Assembly: GCA_028023455.1 (NCBI GenBank)
Contig: JAQFVV010006215.1
Location: 1,992,580-2,056,579, forward strand
Source of the DNA: Epiperipatus broadwayi
Taxonomy: Eukaryota; Onychophora; Udeonychophora; Euonychophora; Peripatidae
DNA length: 64,000 bases
Direction of reading: 5' to 3'
The notes under the pieces: model-generated
Seen by the model: the letters and a program-made list of their open reading frames with translations, nothing else
Told to the model about the DNA's origin: nothing
Databases searched by the model: none
Position numbers and translations under genes: made by a program
Shown: in pieces, positions 34,537-47,879 of the stretch
How positions within the stretch are numbered: the first letter of the stretch is position 1
Layout of the letters: the number at the start of each line of letters is the position of its first letter

Positions 34537-36030
34537 TAGTAATAAAAAAAAAATGTATAGTCAAATTGTTCTATACAATTTTATCTATGAATTGATAGTA
34601 TATTTAATCAACGATTAAATATATAAATTCATGGCAAATTTATTCTTTCTGCTTGTGGGATTAATTCAACTAGTGGAATATAAAGATGAATTTACTTATT
34701 AATAATATTTATTCATAGAATGGAATAATAATTCTATAAATACATAAAAAATTGTCAATATATAAAAAGTGATGTATTGAAAGTATGCATGGTAACATTT
34801 AAGATCATATCAAGTGAAATACATAATTCTCGTTCTTGACAAAACACATTGTTTCATTAATGTTGGCTTGTCACATATCTTAAATTTCCATTATTATAAT
34901 TACAAATATATTATTGCATATTTAAAATATATAGATTAAGTAAATTAATGTGTTTATAAAATTTTTTAATAAAAATTATAAAAAAGGAAAAATATTAAAT
35001 TGTATACTTTGTGTGTTTTATTTAAAGTGGCTATTGATCATTTAACTATCAAGTGCTTTCTCAATTATATTTTACAATCCAACATGTATACATATGATTT
35101 TGAATTGATTAACTAATGTTTACACAAAGAAATTTTTTTGCAAATGTAATGCAGCATTTTATTTTTAAATTATTGATTTGAAATCGATAAGCAATCAAAT
35201 ACCTGTTCTAATATGCAAAATAATTCCTTATAACTAGTTAAATAACAATAAATAAATAAATTTTAAATGATATTTGATAACAATTAATGACAATAAAAAA
35301 CAACAAATTATTATTCCCAAAGTAAAATCTTACTAGGATCTGTAATTGTATTGAATTCTTTTGAATTCAAGACAATTATAATAGATATCACTTACTTATA
35401 AAACTGATTCTGTTTTAACATCTTAAATCCATTATTCAGATTTTTATCTTTTTAAATGTGACTGATGTATTAAAAGTTAACTTATATGCATTAGTAGATT
35501 TTGTATTCATTATAATGACTTTTGTCATTCATTTTGCAACTAGTAAGTGCATGCTGATACTTGAGTAGTTTCATTTAGTTCTTGCCTGGTATTCATATTT
35601 TCAAAGATCCAGAAGTTATTTCTCCATAGGTAAAATTAATAAATTCTTTTTTGACTCTAGGTTTTTTTTTAGTATATTGTAATGTTTTTAATCTAAATTC
35701 CATGACAGTTGATGGTGTTTTTTTTATCCATCATTGCCTGTGTTTTAGCGCCTTTAGACATATAATTTTGTGAAGGAAAAAATATTTTACTTTTTAGAAG
35801 TTCATTATTTTAGTGAAAACTGATTCTTTTTTAGTTTTGATATTTTATATATACTGTACAATATATCAAAATTTATAAATGATAATGAGAGATCATTATC
35901 CTTTAATAAAGAATTTTATATGAATATAACTTGAAACTTCATCTTTTGTTTGTTTAAAAAGAAAGCATTAAAATATTGATCTCTTCAATATAATGAGATA
36001 TAATCATAATAACATTTTTATTTAAACCAA
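34523..36030. other. AT-rich presumed intron
   Basis: No gene recognised. Confidence 0.4.
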
Positions 36031-36039
36031 AATATTACA

Positions 36040-36330
36040 TGACTTCATCTTACATATTGCTGTTTTAGCAGCATACTTTTTCACCATCTTTATGCCACCT
36101 ATTATTCTATGCTGTCCTATCTAATATTCCCAAACTAGTTACATATTTATAGCTTTTGTCATTGCCGTGCATTGGATCTTGGAATATTGTTGCTAGAAGG
36201 AAAATGCACTAGGTCCTAAACATCTAGGTGCACTGTTTGAAGATTGAAACCTTTTCACTGATGAAAGCTATAAGCTTGAAATTAATTTGAGATATTGGAT
36301 AGGACACGATGGGGATTTATTAAGTATTAT
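36040..36330. repeat. Unclassified dispersed repeat, copy 1
   Basis: The first half resembles 46.1-46.3 kb in the same direction (CATGA-CTTACAT, GTCCTATCTAATATTC, ACTAGTTA). The second half (36190-36270) is similar to the reverse complement of 57830-57930 (AGTGCACxTAGAxxTTAGGAxCTA block). The family may therefore include an internal inverted part. Confidence 0.4.
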
Positions 36331-37654
36331 CATTTGCTATCTATTATCACTTTCTAAAATTTAATATTAGATGGCACAAAGTTAGTGAAAAGGTATACTG
36401 TTAAAAATTTTATTTAAACTTTTTATTTTTTTTAAAAAAATTTCTTTGTAAAATGATTTGTAAAATGTACCCACACATAAACATTCATTCTATATTCTTC
36501 CTTGTAATAAATAAATTTTGGTGTTAAGCTTTCTTTTTCTCTTTACTGTTTGCCATATTTTCTAACTCATTTTGTTTACAATTGATAAGTTTCGTGCTTC
36601 CTGATAGTATTTATTATTTTTATATAGTTTCTTTTGTCATTTCTCATGAATTGCCTGTCTTTAATCTGCTTCATTATATTATAGAGATTTAATTTTTTTT
36701 TGCTTATTTGATTGAAAATGAAATAAACATAAGTACGAAGAATGATCCTCTGGTTTTTTTTCTATATATTTGAGCAGATTCAAAATGAAATGAACATAAG
36801 TACTAGGAATTATCTTCAGGTTTTTTTAAAAATACATTTGAGCTGGTTCATCTTGTATTATATTATAAACTTGAGCTAATTTTAAGATGTGTGCAAATTA
36901 AATAATATTTTGTTTGTATATATACTTTAAAAAAAAAAGTGTAATTATCACATTGTTTTATTTTTGTATTTGTAGATAATATACTTTATTACATGAGCTT
37001 GTAATCAGACAGTCCTCAAAGAATGTCAATTTAATTATCATATAGTAAAATATTTATAAACCTAGGCTGTAGTTAATAACTAATACAAAAATGTGTATAG
37101 TAATATTGCAGAAGGGAATTTGAGATTCACTAGTGGCTTTATTAAATTCTTCAATTCTGGGGTTATAGCTATAAATTTAATAGTCATTAACTACATCATT
37201 CAATGTTTGGATTTGACCATATTTGCATAATTGATTGTTAAATTTCATTTGTGAAGCAAATGAATGCAATAACCATGGATTGGTCTGAATCTCTCAATGA
37301 AACTTCAGTTGTGCATTTAGAAAAGATCAAATCCAACTGGCTTTATTAGATGTGAGAAAAGAAATTCAATTGGAATCTATGAATTCCATTTTTATGCCTA
37401 ATTATTTTATTATAGATTGTTAGTTAAACTTCCAAAAGGTGGATCCTAATTTGATATGACTGGTAAAAGTATATCTTGGATTGTCCAATCTGCTTAACAC
37501 CTTTTTGTATGTTCAGTAAGACAATTTTCTTCTGATACATAGTAGAGAAAGGTGTGAAAGAACCTGCTTTTTTATTATTATTCATTCATTTTCTAAAATT
37601 TTGACTGTTCTTTAGATTTTTTTATGATCCTAATTTAATTCCTCTTCAAGGCTT
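36331..37654. other. AT-rich presumed intron
   Basis: A local imperfect duplication around 36700-36845 (AATGAAATAAACATAAGTAC, then AATGAAATGAACATAAGTAC). Otherwise nothing seen. Confidence 0.4.
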
Positions 37655-39221
37655 TAACAAAACTGAGCCAGGCAAATTTCTCATGTCCACTCATACATTC
37701 TTGTTGTTGTAGTTGTTTTTATTGTATGATTGCTCATATAGTATACTAACATGGATTTCCTATTTACCAACATGCATTAGCCTCCATGGTGAGTGTATTG
37801 GCTTTTTATTTCTGAATTTAAGATCAAGAAATACTGTGGTCTTCCTAGTTGCCTAATAAATAGTTAATAACTGAAATATTGAGTTTTCTTGAAGTCAGAA
37901 TGAATGTGTGTGTGAATGAACTTTTTATTTTTTAATAAACATTTACAATTATGACAGACAAAATTAAACTATAGCCACTAACGAAGACAAATTAGTAGCC
38001 GAAGGTGAAGGATTTTAAGAATTCTCTGTTTGTGGGCCTAGGTTGCAATTTAATGATGATCTTTTATTTAGATACTTACAATTGTAGATCAGTTTCAAGT
38101 GAAGGAAGTTGCTGAATTGGAAGAACTGTTTAATAGTAAATGATACAGTGTTTGACTTTGTGATGTTAAAAGAAAAGGTGAAGAGACAATTGACTTAACA
38201 AGTGAACAAATACTTTACTACAAAGGCACAAATATTGAAAGCACAAGTGGAGTGGAATTCAAGTTGAAAAACATTGTAGAGATTCATGGTGAATCGGATA
38301 AAATGGAAAAATGAGTAATTCAAACTAACAGAAGATACTCATTATAAATTGTGAAAAACTAAATTTTAATATGAATGTATAAAAGGCTTTTGAACAGTTA
38401 AAAAAACATTTTAAAATTGTCATGGGAGACTAATTCTAGAATTGGTAAACGATTGAAAGATGAATGAAAGTTTTGTGTATAAATTTAGATATGATGATAA
38501 AAGTGAGAGAGAATAAAGATTTGTGGAGTTTACAGAAAAAGAATATTATGAATTGTTTCTTTGGAAAAAATGTTAAATGGAAATTAATGTGGAAGCATCT
38601 AAATGCAGATACAGCAGAATTGGATTATGTTTTGAGTAATAAAATATATATTCCACTATTAATGATTTTTATAGATTCAAAACAACAAGTGATTATCAAT
38701 TAGTGTGATGTAAGATACATAGTAATGTAAAAGTAGCGAGACAAAAATTATTAAGAAAATTAATATTCATAGCTGATATTTCTAATCTTCAGAAACATTG
38801 CAGTAAGTGTAAATTAGTATTTGCAAATCATTTTAAAATATTAATAGATCTTGAAGCTGGTTCAACAAAGATATTGTTAGAAAAAAATAAGCAGTTTGTT
38901 AGTAAATTTTCTACTGAAACAAGATAAAATGTATGAAGAAAAGGAATACGAAAATTTATAAAAATGATCCTTTAAGAAAGAGTTATTAACAATATAAGAA
39001 AATATAATTGTGAATTAGCAAGGAAAGCTATAACAAAGAATAAACTATTCTGGCATTGATAGGAAAGTCAATTCTGCAATAAGAAAATCTGGAACTATTA
39101 CTAAATAGAGTAATGTTATCATGAAATGTGTGGAATAGTTCTGTAAAAAATTATATAGCTATAAAAATAAAAAAAAAAGTATTACCTTTAATTACTACAT
39201 CTGAATTGCTCAATATTTTGA

Positions 39222-39506
39222 ATGAAAAATGAACTAATAAGACATGCAATTAAATTCTTGAAGAAGGGAAAAGCTCTAGGAAATGATTGGATTACAATTG
39301 ATATCTTAAAAGCAGGGGAAGAAATAGAAAAATTGTTGGCAAAGTTATATATCAAACGTTTAAATGATAATATATCAGATGATTGGAAGAATGCAGTAAT
39401 ATTAATATTTAAGAAAGGTAATAAAGAAGATATTAGAAATTACAGTGCTAATTTGTCTTTAGTGAATTTTGAATTTTTATCAACCAAAAGGATAAACTGG
39501 ATTTAA
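39222..39506 (+). pseudogene. RTE reverse transcriptase fingers region, copy 2
   Basis: 94 codons reading KFLKKGKALGNDWITIDILK, KNAVILIFKKGNKEDIRNY, then diverging where copy 3 reads RPINLLSVLY. The P-G-N-D-G motif is changed to L-G-N-D-W. Downstream, DYEKALDSINIS (about 39600) and SPKLFNLILQEV (about 39726) mark motifs A and B in broken frames. Confidence 0.7.
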
Positions 39507-40080
39507 AAATGATTTTAGCACAATGGATCACATGCACATATTGAGAGAATTTATATAAAGGACCGATGAATATGAGTTGCCATTATATTTTAGATTTGTA
39601 GATTATGAAAAAGCATTAGATTCTATAAACATTTCTATAGTGATTAAAGTATTGGTTTATTAAAATAGATCGAGAATACTAAGAAAAATCTCATTCAGAA
39701 GAGTGTATGACAGTGACTACATATCTCCCAAACTTTTTAATTTAATTTTACAAGAAGTATGTTGTGGATTAAAATGGAAACTAGAAAGTAAAAATAAATG
39801 AACATTATGTAAATCATCTATATTTTGCAGATGATGCTTTAGAGTTTCAAGAAATGTTGCAAGAATTATTAAATGAAAGTTAAAAAAATAGGACTAAAAA
39901 TATTAAGACTAAAGCAATGTTTAATGGATATTCTCAGAAGAAAATTAAGACTGATAACAATGAACTAGAAGAAATTAATAATACAAATACCTTGGTCAGA
40001 TTATTAATATAGATGGAAACATGTTGGATGAAATTAATTATAGAATTAAACTTGGAGTGCTTTTAGTAGAAACCTCTTAA

Positions 40081-40141
40081 TGTGAAAGGAATTTTAATAT
40101 GTCCATGTTAATGTGAAAGGAATTTTAATATGTCCATGTGT
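40081..40141 (+). repeat. 31-bp tandem duplication inside RTE copy 2
   Basis: TGTGAAAGGAATTTTAATAT and the following GTCCATG repeat exactly after 31 bases. The duplicated stretch corresponds to the NLILKGNMPMC codons of the other copies. Confidence 0.85.
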
Positions 40142-40565
40142 TTGAAAAGGCAGATTTTTAATAAATGTGTTTTAACAGTTCTTACTTATGGATCTGAGAC
40201 TTGAATACAGGAAATTCAGACAGTTGAATGAAATATGGAAATATATATATTAGAAATAATAATTAGAAGAGATTGAAAATGAAATACAGGAATGAGAGAA
40301 GAAACAGGTATTACTAACATTATTGAAAAAATTAAGAGACTAAATTGGGTTGGGCATATTACTAGAAGAGATGATAATAGATGGACAACTGAAGTCTTAA
40401 ATTGGATTTCAAGAGATTAAAAAAATAAAAAGAGACATGAGATAAATAGATAAAGTAAGAAAGTTTGCTGATGTGATGTGGAGAAAAACTAGAGATTGGA
40501 AAAACTGGATTAAACTTGGAGATACCTTCACCCTACATTGGGTTGTTAATGGTTGAAAATGATAA

Positions 40566-41609
40566 TACTATTATTTCTAGTCGATAAAAAAAACTAAAGT
40601 TTTACTATGTCTGTGGATATCTGAATACATATTTAAACATTAAATTTGCCATAAAATCATTTAATAAAATACATATTGGACCTCCCTTACAGTAAATAAT
40701 ATTTTCATGTGGAGAAAATAAATCTACAAATACTTATCATAAATCTAAATGTTTGTAGAATTATATAGGAATTGCTCTCATATAAACTAATTTATCATTA
40801 AATTATTCATTCACTCAAAAAGTGCATATTACATTTCATTTGTAACACATGTACATACAAAACTAAGTGCCACCATACACTTAATAGAAATAAAAGCATT
40901 AGTTCTAAAATTAAATATAAATTACCAATTCAATGTCGGTTAATTTGTCACTTTTGGTTTCTAATTTTTCCTAAATTCACAATTTTGCCTGATTTGGAAT
41001 ACTGTAATTTAATTATTGCCTTTTTGTATTTCCCCATTATAAACCATTGACTTTAAAACATTCATACATTGCTGGAAACTAAACAAATATTAAAGGAAAT
41101 AACTTAATATATTTATATTGGGTTTATTTTTATATAATTGAAAATAAAAGTTTATTGATTTTTTCTTCAGAGATTAATTTTTTTTTTTTTAAGATTGCAG
41201 ATTGTGCATTCTGATGATTTAATTATTTATCTCCCCCCCCCCACCATTGTCTTCTCTTTGTCAAGAAATTTCTATTATAATATGAACTTTATTTAGGGAA
41301 AAGTAAAATTGATAAAAAAAAATACTGACTTTACTATTTTTAATTAAATAGGCTTATTAATTTATGAGTATTTAAATGTTATTTCATTTTGTGATAATAT
41401 GTTTTTAAAAAAAAATGATTAAATACTTCTTAGCTCTTGCTAAAATTCTAAAAATTGGCATGTTGAAAATTTATACAGGCTTTTCTTCTAATCATGCCTT
41501 AATGATAGAGTTGGATTAATGTATTTTACACAGTTGTTTAGAAAGAACTGTAAAAATAAATTAATTAAAAATTGCTTAGTGTTTTCAAAACTTGTTTAAA
41601 TATTGTATT
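40566..41609. other. AT-rich presumed intron
   Basis: Contains a C run near 41233-41242; no gene recognised. Confidence 0.4.
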
Positions 41610-42821
41610 CAGATACACCTCGGTCTCTTTTTATGTGGACTTATTTAACACGATTTTGAAGTTACGCGATTCGTGTTTCACCGGAAGTCAACCTCCGATA
41701 ATGCGCTATTACTTTAAATAATAAATTTCGCGCACTTACATTATATTGAAAGTAATAGCACATTATTGGAATTCTACTTTCATCTTAGTAATTTCAATAT
41801 TTTCAGTGCTTTATAATAGTAAGATTTTATGCAATAATGAAATTAAAATCATGATTTCCACATTTTATGTATACACACATTAAATTTTACAAGATTATAA
41901 TGTAAATTTGTTCAAACATTGTGCGTGTTAATTTTGCATTTTAAATCACATTCTGTTTTTGCTTTTTAAAAAAGAATGTAATCAATTATTAATCATTTAG
42001 TGTCCACAAGTTTATTTTTGAAAGGTCAGTAATAGCAGTGGGCACAATTAAAAATTAAAATCTGATTTTTAATTGTAATTAACAATTTAAAAATTACTTA
42101 AGGGCGACTTGAAATTAATGTGATGTAAAACGAAATTTGATTTTTAAACGGAATTGAAAATTAAAGCCAAAAATAAGAATTTAATTTTTAGTTGTTAGTT
42201 TTAATTAAATTTTTCCCAGCAGTGGTGAATAAATGTCTTTTTATTATCATAAGTCTAAGTTCATAAACAATTAATAAAATCATAGTCGTCGTCAACAGAA
42301 AACCATTAACACAACATGAGAGTGAACTTGGCGCTAGTTGTATTTCCTCTTGTGAGAATAATTGCTGAGATATTCTTGACTTCGTTTAAGGAGAAGCCAA
42401 ATATATCAGATCACATGAGAATCTGATTTTTTACTAGTTTGCAAACAAACGTGTTTTGAGGCAAATAGCGATAATAATTAAAACGTGCATAAAAAAATGT
42501 AAATTATTGTACTGTAAATTATGCCTAAAAATATATTATTTTGAATAAAATTAAATATTATAGTTAAAAAAAGTTTGTCTTGTATCAATTTTTTTCAAAT
42601 TTGAATTTTTTTATTAGTCATATTTTATTTCCTTATTATTATTTTTTTTGCGCGAATTTTAAAGTAATTTTACGTTGGTGCTTTGCTTTTACGCGAATTT
42701 TGAAAAATCACAGACCACATCCCCCCTTTTTCAATGTTAGGTCTATCTTTGCGCGATTTCATTTGCACGTGTTTTCTGAGGAACCTATCTCTCGCGTAAA
42801 ACGAAACTCAGGTGTATATTG
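41610..42821. mobile_element. Tigger/pogo-like non-autonomous DNA transposon
   Basis: Left end CAGATACACCTCGGTCTC and, reversed, right end CAATATACACCTGAGTTTCG. These are similar to each other over about 25 bp and to the CAG...ATACCTCG ends of Tigger elements. CpG-containing segments such as TTACGCGATT and CGCGAATTTT near both ends are also typical. The 1.2 kb interior is AT-rich without transposase motifs. A 96-codon frame at 42580-42870 is not transposase-like. No clear TA duplication is seen. Confidence 0.5.
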
Positions 42822-45800
42822 TCTTACAAATTTATATAAATTCTTATCTCTGTACTTCTCTAAACTATAACTAGAGAAAGAGATTCTGAAATCTGGCTTG
42901 GCTTTTCTAGCAAATCAACAATAAATTCAGGTTATCATATATTTAAGTCCATTTTTGAATGTTTTTGTCGAATTTTAAATAAATAGAACTGGGTTATGTA
43001 TATTGAATAAGATATTTATTTTTTTAATCTGGCTGGTTAAGTTTCTATTGTGCTAATCTTAAAGTGATTTGGTTCATCTTCCTGGCTTATACTTACATAA
43101 TAGTCAAGTTGCAAAAATTTTGAGGCAATCATCTTGACCATTACGGACCCAAAAAATAGATATATGATAAATTAAGCTTCATTTAAAATAAGCATTAATC
43201 AACCATCCATATTAAGACCATGTAAACGGCTATCTTACCCAATATATCTGAAACATTCTTATTATTTGAAACTTAATAAAAGCATTTTCAAAATATTTTA
43301 AATGTATTTGTAATATACCTTTTTGGGAAAATTGTATTTTTTAATAAAGAATCTTGCTTATTATGTTTCATTATATCTTACTAACCTTAATTAATTATGA
43401 GCAATATGTATATAAACATCACTTATATCAAAACTATTTTGATTATTGGCATTATCCTAGACAAAATTTACTTGCTCTTTATGTAGTAAATTATCTTTCA
43501 TTGATTAAAAATATTTACTCATGTTTTATAAAACTTTTAATTTACTTGAAATTAACATAATTATAACTCATTTAAAAATCTATACTAATAATGCATATTA
43601 ATAATCTTGCTACATTTATATCACATAAATGAACATTCAAATCAAAATATTGTTAAATAGTTTGTTACACTTAACAAATTTCATATTTTTATTATGATAA
43701 ATCTTTTATTTGTAAAACTTAAAATGTAGTGCTTTTAATTAACAAAATTTTCCACACATTCATTTCATGCATCTCATTTTGTTTTCTTTACATAATTAAA
43801 AATTTTAACACCTTCTCTAAAAATTTATTATAACTATTTTTAAAATAATATCAATATTTCCTTATTAAATTTTAATCAGATTCAATTTGTTATTTACTCC
43901 CATTATTTATTCATTGATGTGGTGTTAGTTGTTTTGCCTATACTTCAATAGGTTGAGTTGATTTTCAAATTACATTGAAAATTTTCCTCCCTATGCATTT
44001 ATAATTTTTAATTAATTAGACAACTATTTTGACATTTCCTCACTTGAGTAACAATAGATAACTACCTTTTTTAGATAAGCTGTAAACTAGATTTGACATT
44101 TACAAAATATATATTTAACTTATTTAGTGCTATATCAATCCTTGTATTTTTTTTTAAAAAAAAAAGCTTATAGATGGGTATTCATTAATACATGTGAATA
44201 CTAAATGAAAATTGACATCTGTGATAATAATTGTAAAATTTTTGCTTTAGAATGAATTATGTTTTTATATATAAATCAAGGACAATGACTGACATGACCT
44301 GTATATATATCAAATACATCAATATTAAAATAGTATTTTATGACAGGATAAGAATGGATTAATAAAGTTATTGTCATCTGAAAATGTATAATAGGGGGAA
44401 TACTGCAATATTATCATGCTTCTTCAAAAGAAAGAATATCCAGAATACCTTGACTATTAATTATCCATTATTTTAAAATGACCAGTTCTTTTATGACACT
44501 TTTTTTTTTATATTATTGGTGTGAATATACATATATTGAAATAATTATTATAAACATTCAGAAAGCTATACAAATATAACAATTTAATCTGTTTTTTTTT
44601 TAATAAAATCTTCACTCTACTTTAGCCAGCTATTGTAAATTTAAATAATCAATGGACAGCAGATAAAATAATGCTATGATATCTCCAAATAGATTTCTGA
44701 CTTTTGTCTTTGTTAGTGTAGATAAAGCTGACTTACACATCTAGCAGACACATTTCAAGCTAATCTCCTGAAATTAAAAAAAAAAAAATAAGATTTTAAA
44801 TCCATGTGAAAAAATATAAACTGATATGACTCCAGATATATAATAATTTTATAAAAGAGCCTGGGTTTAAAATTTTAAGATTTTATAAATTTCAGGATAA
44901 TGAATAATAGTAAAGGAATAAAAGGTGGCTGTTATATGTATAAAGTTGTAGATCCAGCTTTAAATCATGGTTATCCTTGACAAAGGCAAAAGCCAGAATC
45001 ATTCTAAAGTCCATTGATTGTTCAAACTTCAGCTGTTTGTAGAGTAGGCTAAAGATAATTACTGCTAGAAATTAAAATAATCAAGTGGTTTTTGCTCGGA
45101 AAATCATGATATTCAAATACCAAAAGTGACAGGTTGAGCTTCACTTCAACAACCATTACTCTTTACCTATTCTTGTATTTCCCATGAGGTAATTGTCAGT
45201 GATATCATCTTTTAGAGATCTTTGTTCTTGAGAATTTGAGAAAAATAATTTTGTAAAACTTCTTGTCTAATTTATGCCATTAGTTTTTTTACGAGATATG
45301 TAAGAGTTTATTTTGCATTTACCAGCAGAAATTAGAAATGTACAATGAATAACAGTCTCTAAAACTTGTACGTTAGAACAGAATTAAATGTAAAAATTCT
45401 TACATGTTTAGATCATAATGAAGGTAGAAATGATTTGTGTAATAATTTTAACAGTTTCTTAAGAAAGTATGTCGATTGGTTATTTAAGATTGACAATTAG
45501 ATAAATAGTGCCATACTTAGATTCAAAAGCCATCCAGATATATGAAGGAAGAAATAAAAACAGGAAAAGAAAGAAAAAAAATCAGATGCAAATATGTCCC
45601 TAATTGTCTCAAAGGTAAAAGTATATTTTTTTTGTATAAGGGAGAATAACCATTTACAATTAAAAGAGTTTATGAAATTATTTGAAGAATATAAAATAAG
45701 TAGTTATTTTGACCAAAAAATAAATAATATCCAAAATTTAACTTAATCTTAGTTAAAATATATCTTACAATGTTTAACAGTTCTTTTAAGTTATGTGTGT

Positions 45801-45840
45801 ACACAATACACTAAGCTCTTTTCTGATGGGCAGATTGAAT
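42822..45840. other. AT-rich presumed intron
   Basis: No gene recognised in about 3 kb; simple A/T runs only. Confidence 0.4.
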
Positions 45841-45844
45841 AACT

Positions 45845-45863
45845 AGGCCACTAGAGGACAGCG
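45845..45863 (+). promoter_or_regulatory. CTCF-like motif
   Basis: AGGCCACTAGAGGACAGCG agrees with the bilaterian CTCF consensus at 17 of 19 positions by my alignment, and stands out in AT-rich surroundings. A motif match alone does not show binding. Confidence 0.3.
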
Positions 45864-46109
45864 AAATAAATAATGCTTTATTGTTATCCATGATAATTTG
45901 TTTTTGCTTACCATTGAATCCATTGCAATACTATATTTGAAAATTATTTATGATACAGAGAAGGTTGTATAGTTGTGAAAAAAATATGGGAATTTTTAAT
46001 TATCGCCAAGTATATAACATTCTATCCTATAATATTTAAAATATGATGACAAACCTTTATCTTTTTTTTTTTTGCATTGAGAATAAGAATAAGACATTGT
46101 TTTAGAATT

Positions 46110-46760
46110 ACACTTTTAAATCAACAAAAACATCACATGATCTAGCTTACATAAGATTGTTGGATAGCATGATCTTTCTCTTGCTCAAATTATACTATCT
46201 TATGTAAGTTAGAATAATCTTTAGATGTTAAATAGTAGTGCTCAATAATTTCTTATCCAGTGTTGTCCCATCCAGTACTTCAGACTAGTTTTTATTTGGG
46301 TATAGTGACCTGGATTTTATTTGAATGTATTTACCCTTTTTTAAGCATTTCTTTTTTATTCCTTCGCTTTACTACCAAGCTATCAGTCCAAATTGAGAAA
46401 ACAATGTTTTCAGTCTAAACCAAAAGCTAGTATAGTTATATCCAGTTCAGTATCTATTATTACAGTGCCCTTATTTTTTTTAAATAACTATAGGCATTTC
46501 TGCCCTTTGTTCAGAATTGGTATGAATCAACAAAAACATCATGACTCTAACTTAACTATTCAATAGCAAATTGATTGTTCTCATTCCTGTTATGAGCTTA
46601 ATATAAGCTTGCATAATTAAAAAATGCTGGATAGTAGTATTTAATAAATCATGTCCAGTATCTGGCCCATCAAATATAACTATACTAGTTTCTAATGTAT
46701 GACTTTCATCAGTGAGATTTGGATCTTAAATAGTGCAAATGTCTATTGAAAATAAAATTA
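46110..46760 (+). repeat. Unclassified dispersed repeat, copies 2 and 3 in direct order
   Basis: ATCAACAAAAACATCA occurs at about 46121 and again at about 46526. Both are followed by CTTA-containing and TTTCTTATCCAGT / CATGTCCAGT-like blocks, then ACTAGTTT and a GATTTGGAT/CCTGGATTT block. The second also matches 57.8 kb (GACTTTCATCAGTGAG). Confidence 0.5.
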
Positions 46761-46788
46761 TACTTATGAATATCATTTCATTATCTAC

Positions 46789-46802
46789 ACACACACACAC
46801 AC
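46789..46802 (+). repeat. Short (CA)n microsatellite
   Basis: Seven CA-type repeats. Confidence 0.8.
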
Positions 46803-47162
46803 GTCTTTTGCTCTATTTAGTTATCTGGATTTTATCTATATTGTGAGAAATTGAACTAACATATATCTATACATTTATACTTGAGTTCAAATTTTCAGAC
46901 TGTATAGAATTGTAGAATTTTATCTTTTTAGCACACACCCAAACATATAATAAAATAGTTTTATACACTATACAAATGCTAGTAATCCTTGAGAAATATC
47001 CATCTTAATTAGCGTCTTATCAATGCAATTAGTGATGAACTAATAATATTAAAACAACTTTTTTAAAAACATTTACCGTTTTGTCAGAAGGGCTATTATT
47101 GAGAAACTAGTGTTCAGTCATGAATGATCACAGCCCTCACATTTCTTCTGGGTTTTATACAG

Positions 47163-47876
47163 ATTAACAAACACATTTATATAAAAACCTTAAGTAATTT
47201 TAAATAAATATTTGCAGTGTATTCAATCAAGAGCAATAAATAATGTACATATGCAATATTAGCATTACTTTCACTGTTTCATCTTCATATAAACTTATTT
47301 TTGAAATCTCGTGTAATATTTCATATGTACATGTATTTTCTTTTTATTTCGGTAATCTCTCAAAATAGATATAAAATAAAATTAAGAGATTTAAATCATC
47401 GTCTAAGTCAAATTATATGATACATTCAATTACCTTATCGAATTATATATATTTATCTAACTTTAATAATTTTTATAAATTAATCAAATAAAATTGAAAC
47501 TGAAATTGGTGTTGGAATTAACAACATATTTATATAAAAACCTAAAGTAATATAACAGCAATAAACAATATATATGCATTATTATCATTTTCAATGTTTC
47601 ATCTTCATATAAACGATATTACTTTTGAAATCTCATATGTAATGTTTCTTTCATATGTATATTTACTTTTTATTTCAGTAATCTTTCAAAATAGATCTAA
47701 AATAAAATTAAGAGATTTAATCATTGTCTTTGTCAAATTATATTCACAAATGTTGCATGTAAGATATTTATTTATATACATACTTTCAATTACCTTATTG
47801 AATTATATTTTATCTAACTATAATAGTTGTTATAGATTATTAAAATAAAATTTTAACTGAAATTGGTGTTGAAATT
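47163..47876 (+). repeat. Tandem duplication, two units of about 354 bp
   Basis: 47163-47516 and 47517-47876 share order and sequence throughout: TTTATATAAAAACCT, CAATAAA, TGTTTCATCTTCATATAAAC, TTTCAGTAATCT, ATAAAATTAAGAGATTTAA, TCAATTACCTTAT and CTGAAATTGGTGTTG. They differ by substitutions and indels. The 84-codon frame at 47594-47848 lies in unit 2 only and is not conserved in unit 1. Confidence 0.85.
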
Positions 47877-47879
47877 ATT

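Larger units (their letters stand above)
37655..40565 (+). mobile_element. RTE-type LINE, copy 2 (most complete layout, heavily decayed)
   Basis: Leader at 37655-38075 (shared with 16.83-17.28 kb), then an endonuclease start at about 38080, with KGEETIDLTSEQILYYKGTN-like sequence near 38175-38235. The reverse transcriptase follows from about 39222, with a FADD-type motif at about 39820-39840, and the end is GTTAATGGTTGAAAATGATAAT at about 40543-40564. At about 2.9 kb this gives the approximate full length of the family in this genome. Numerous stops, frameshifts and small deletions. Confidence 0.75.

Noticed and set aside
42580-42870. Transposase fragment in the Tigger-like element
   Set aside because: F/L-rich low-complexity translation with no DDE-type motif; it runs past the element end.
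46789-46802. CRISPR-like or regulatory repeat
   Set aside because: Plain CA microsatellite without spacers.
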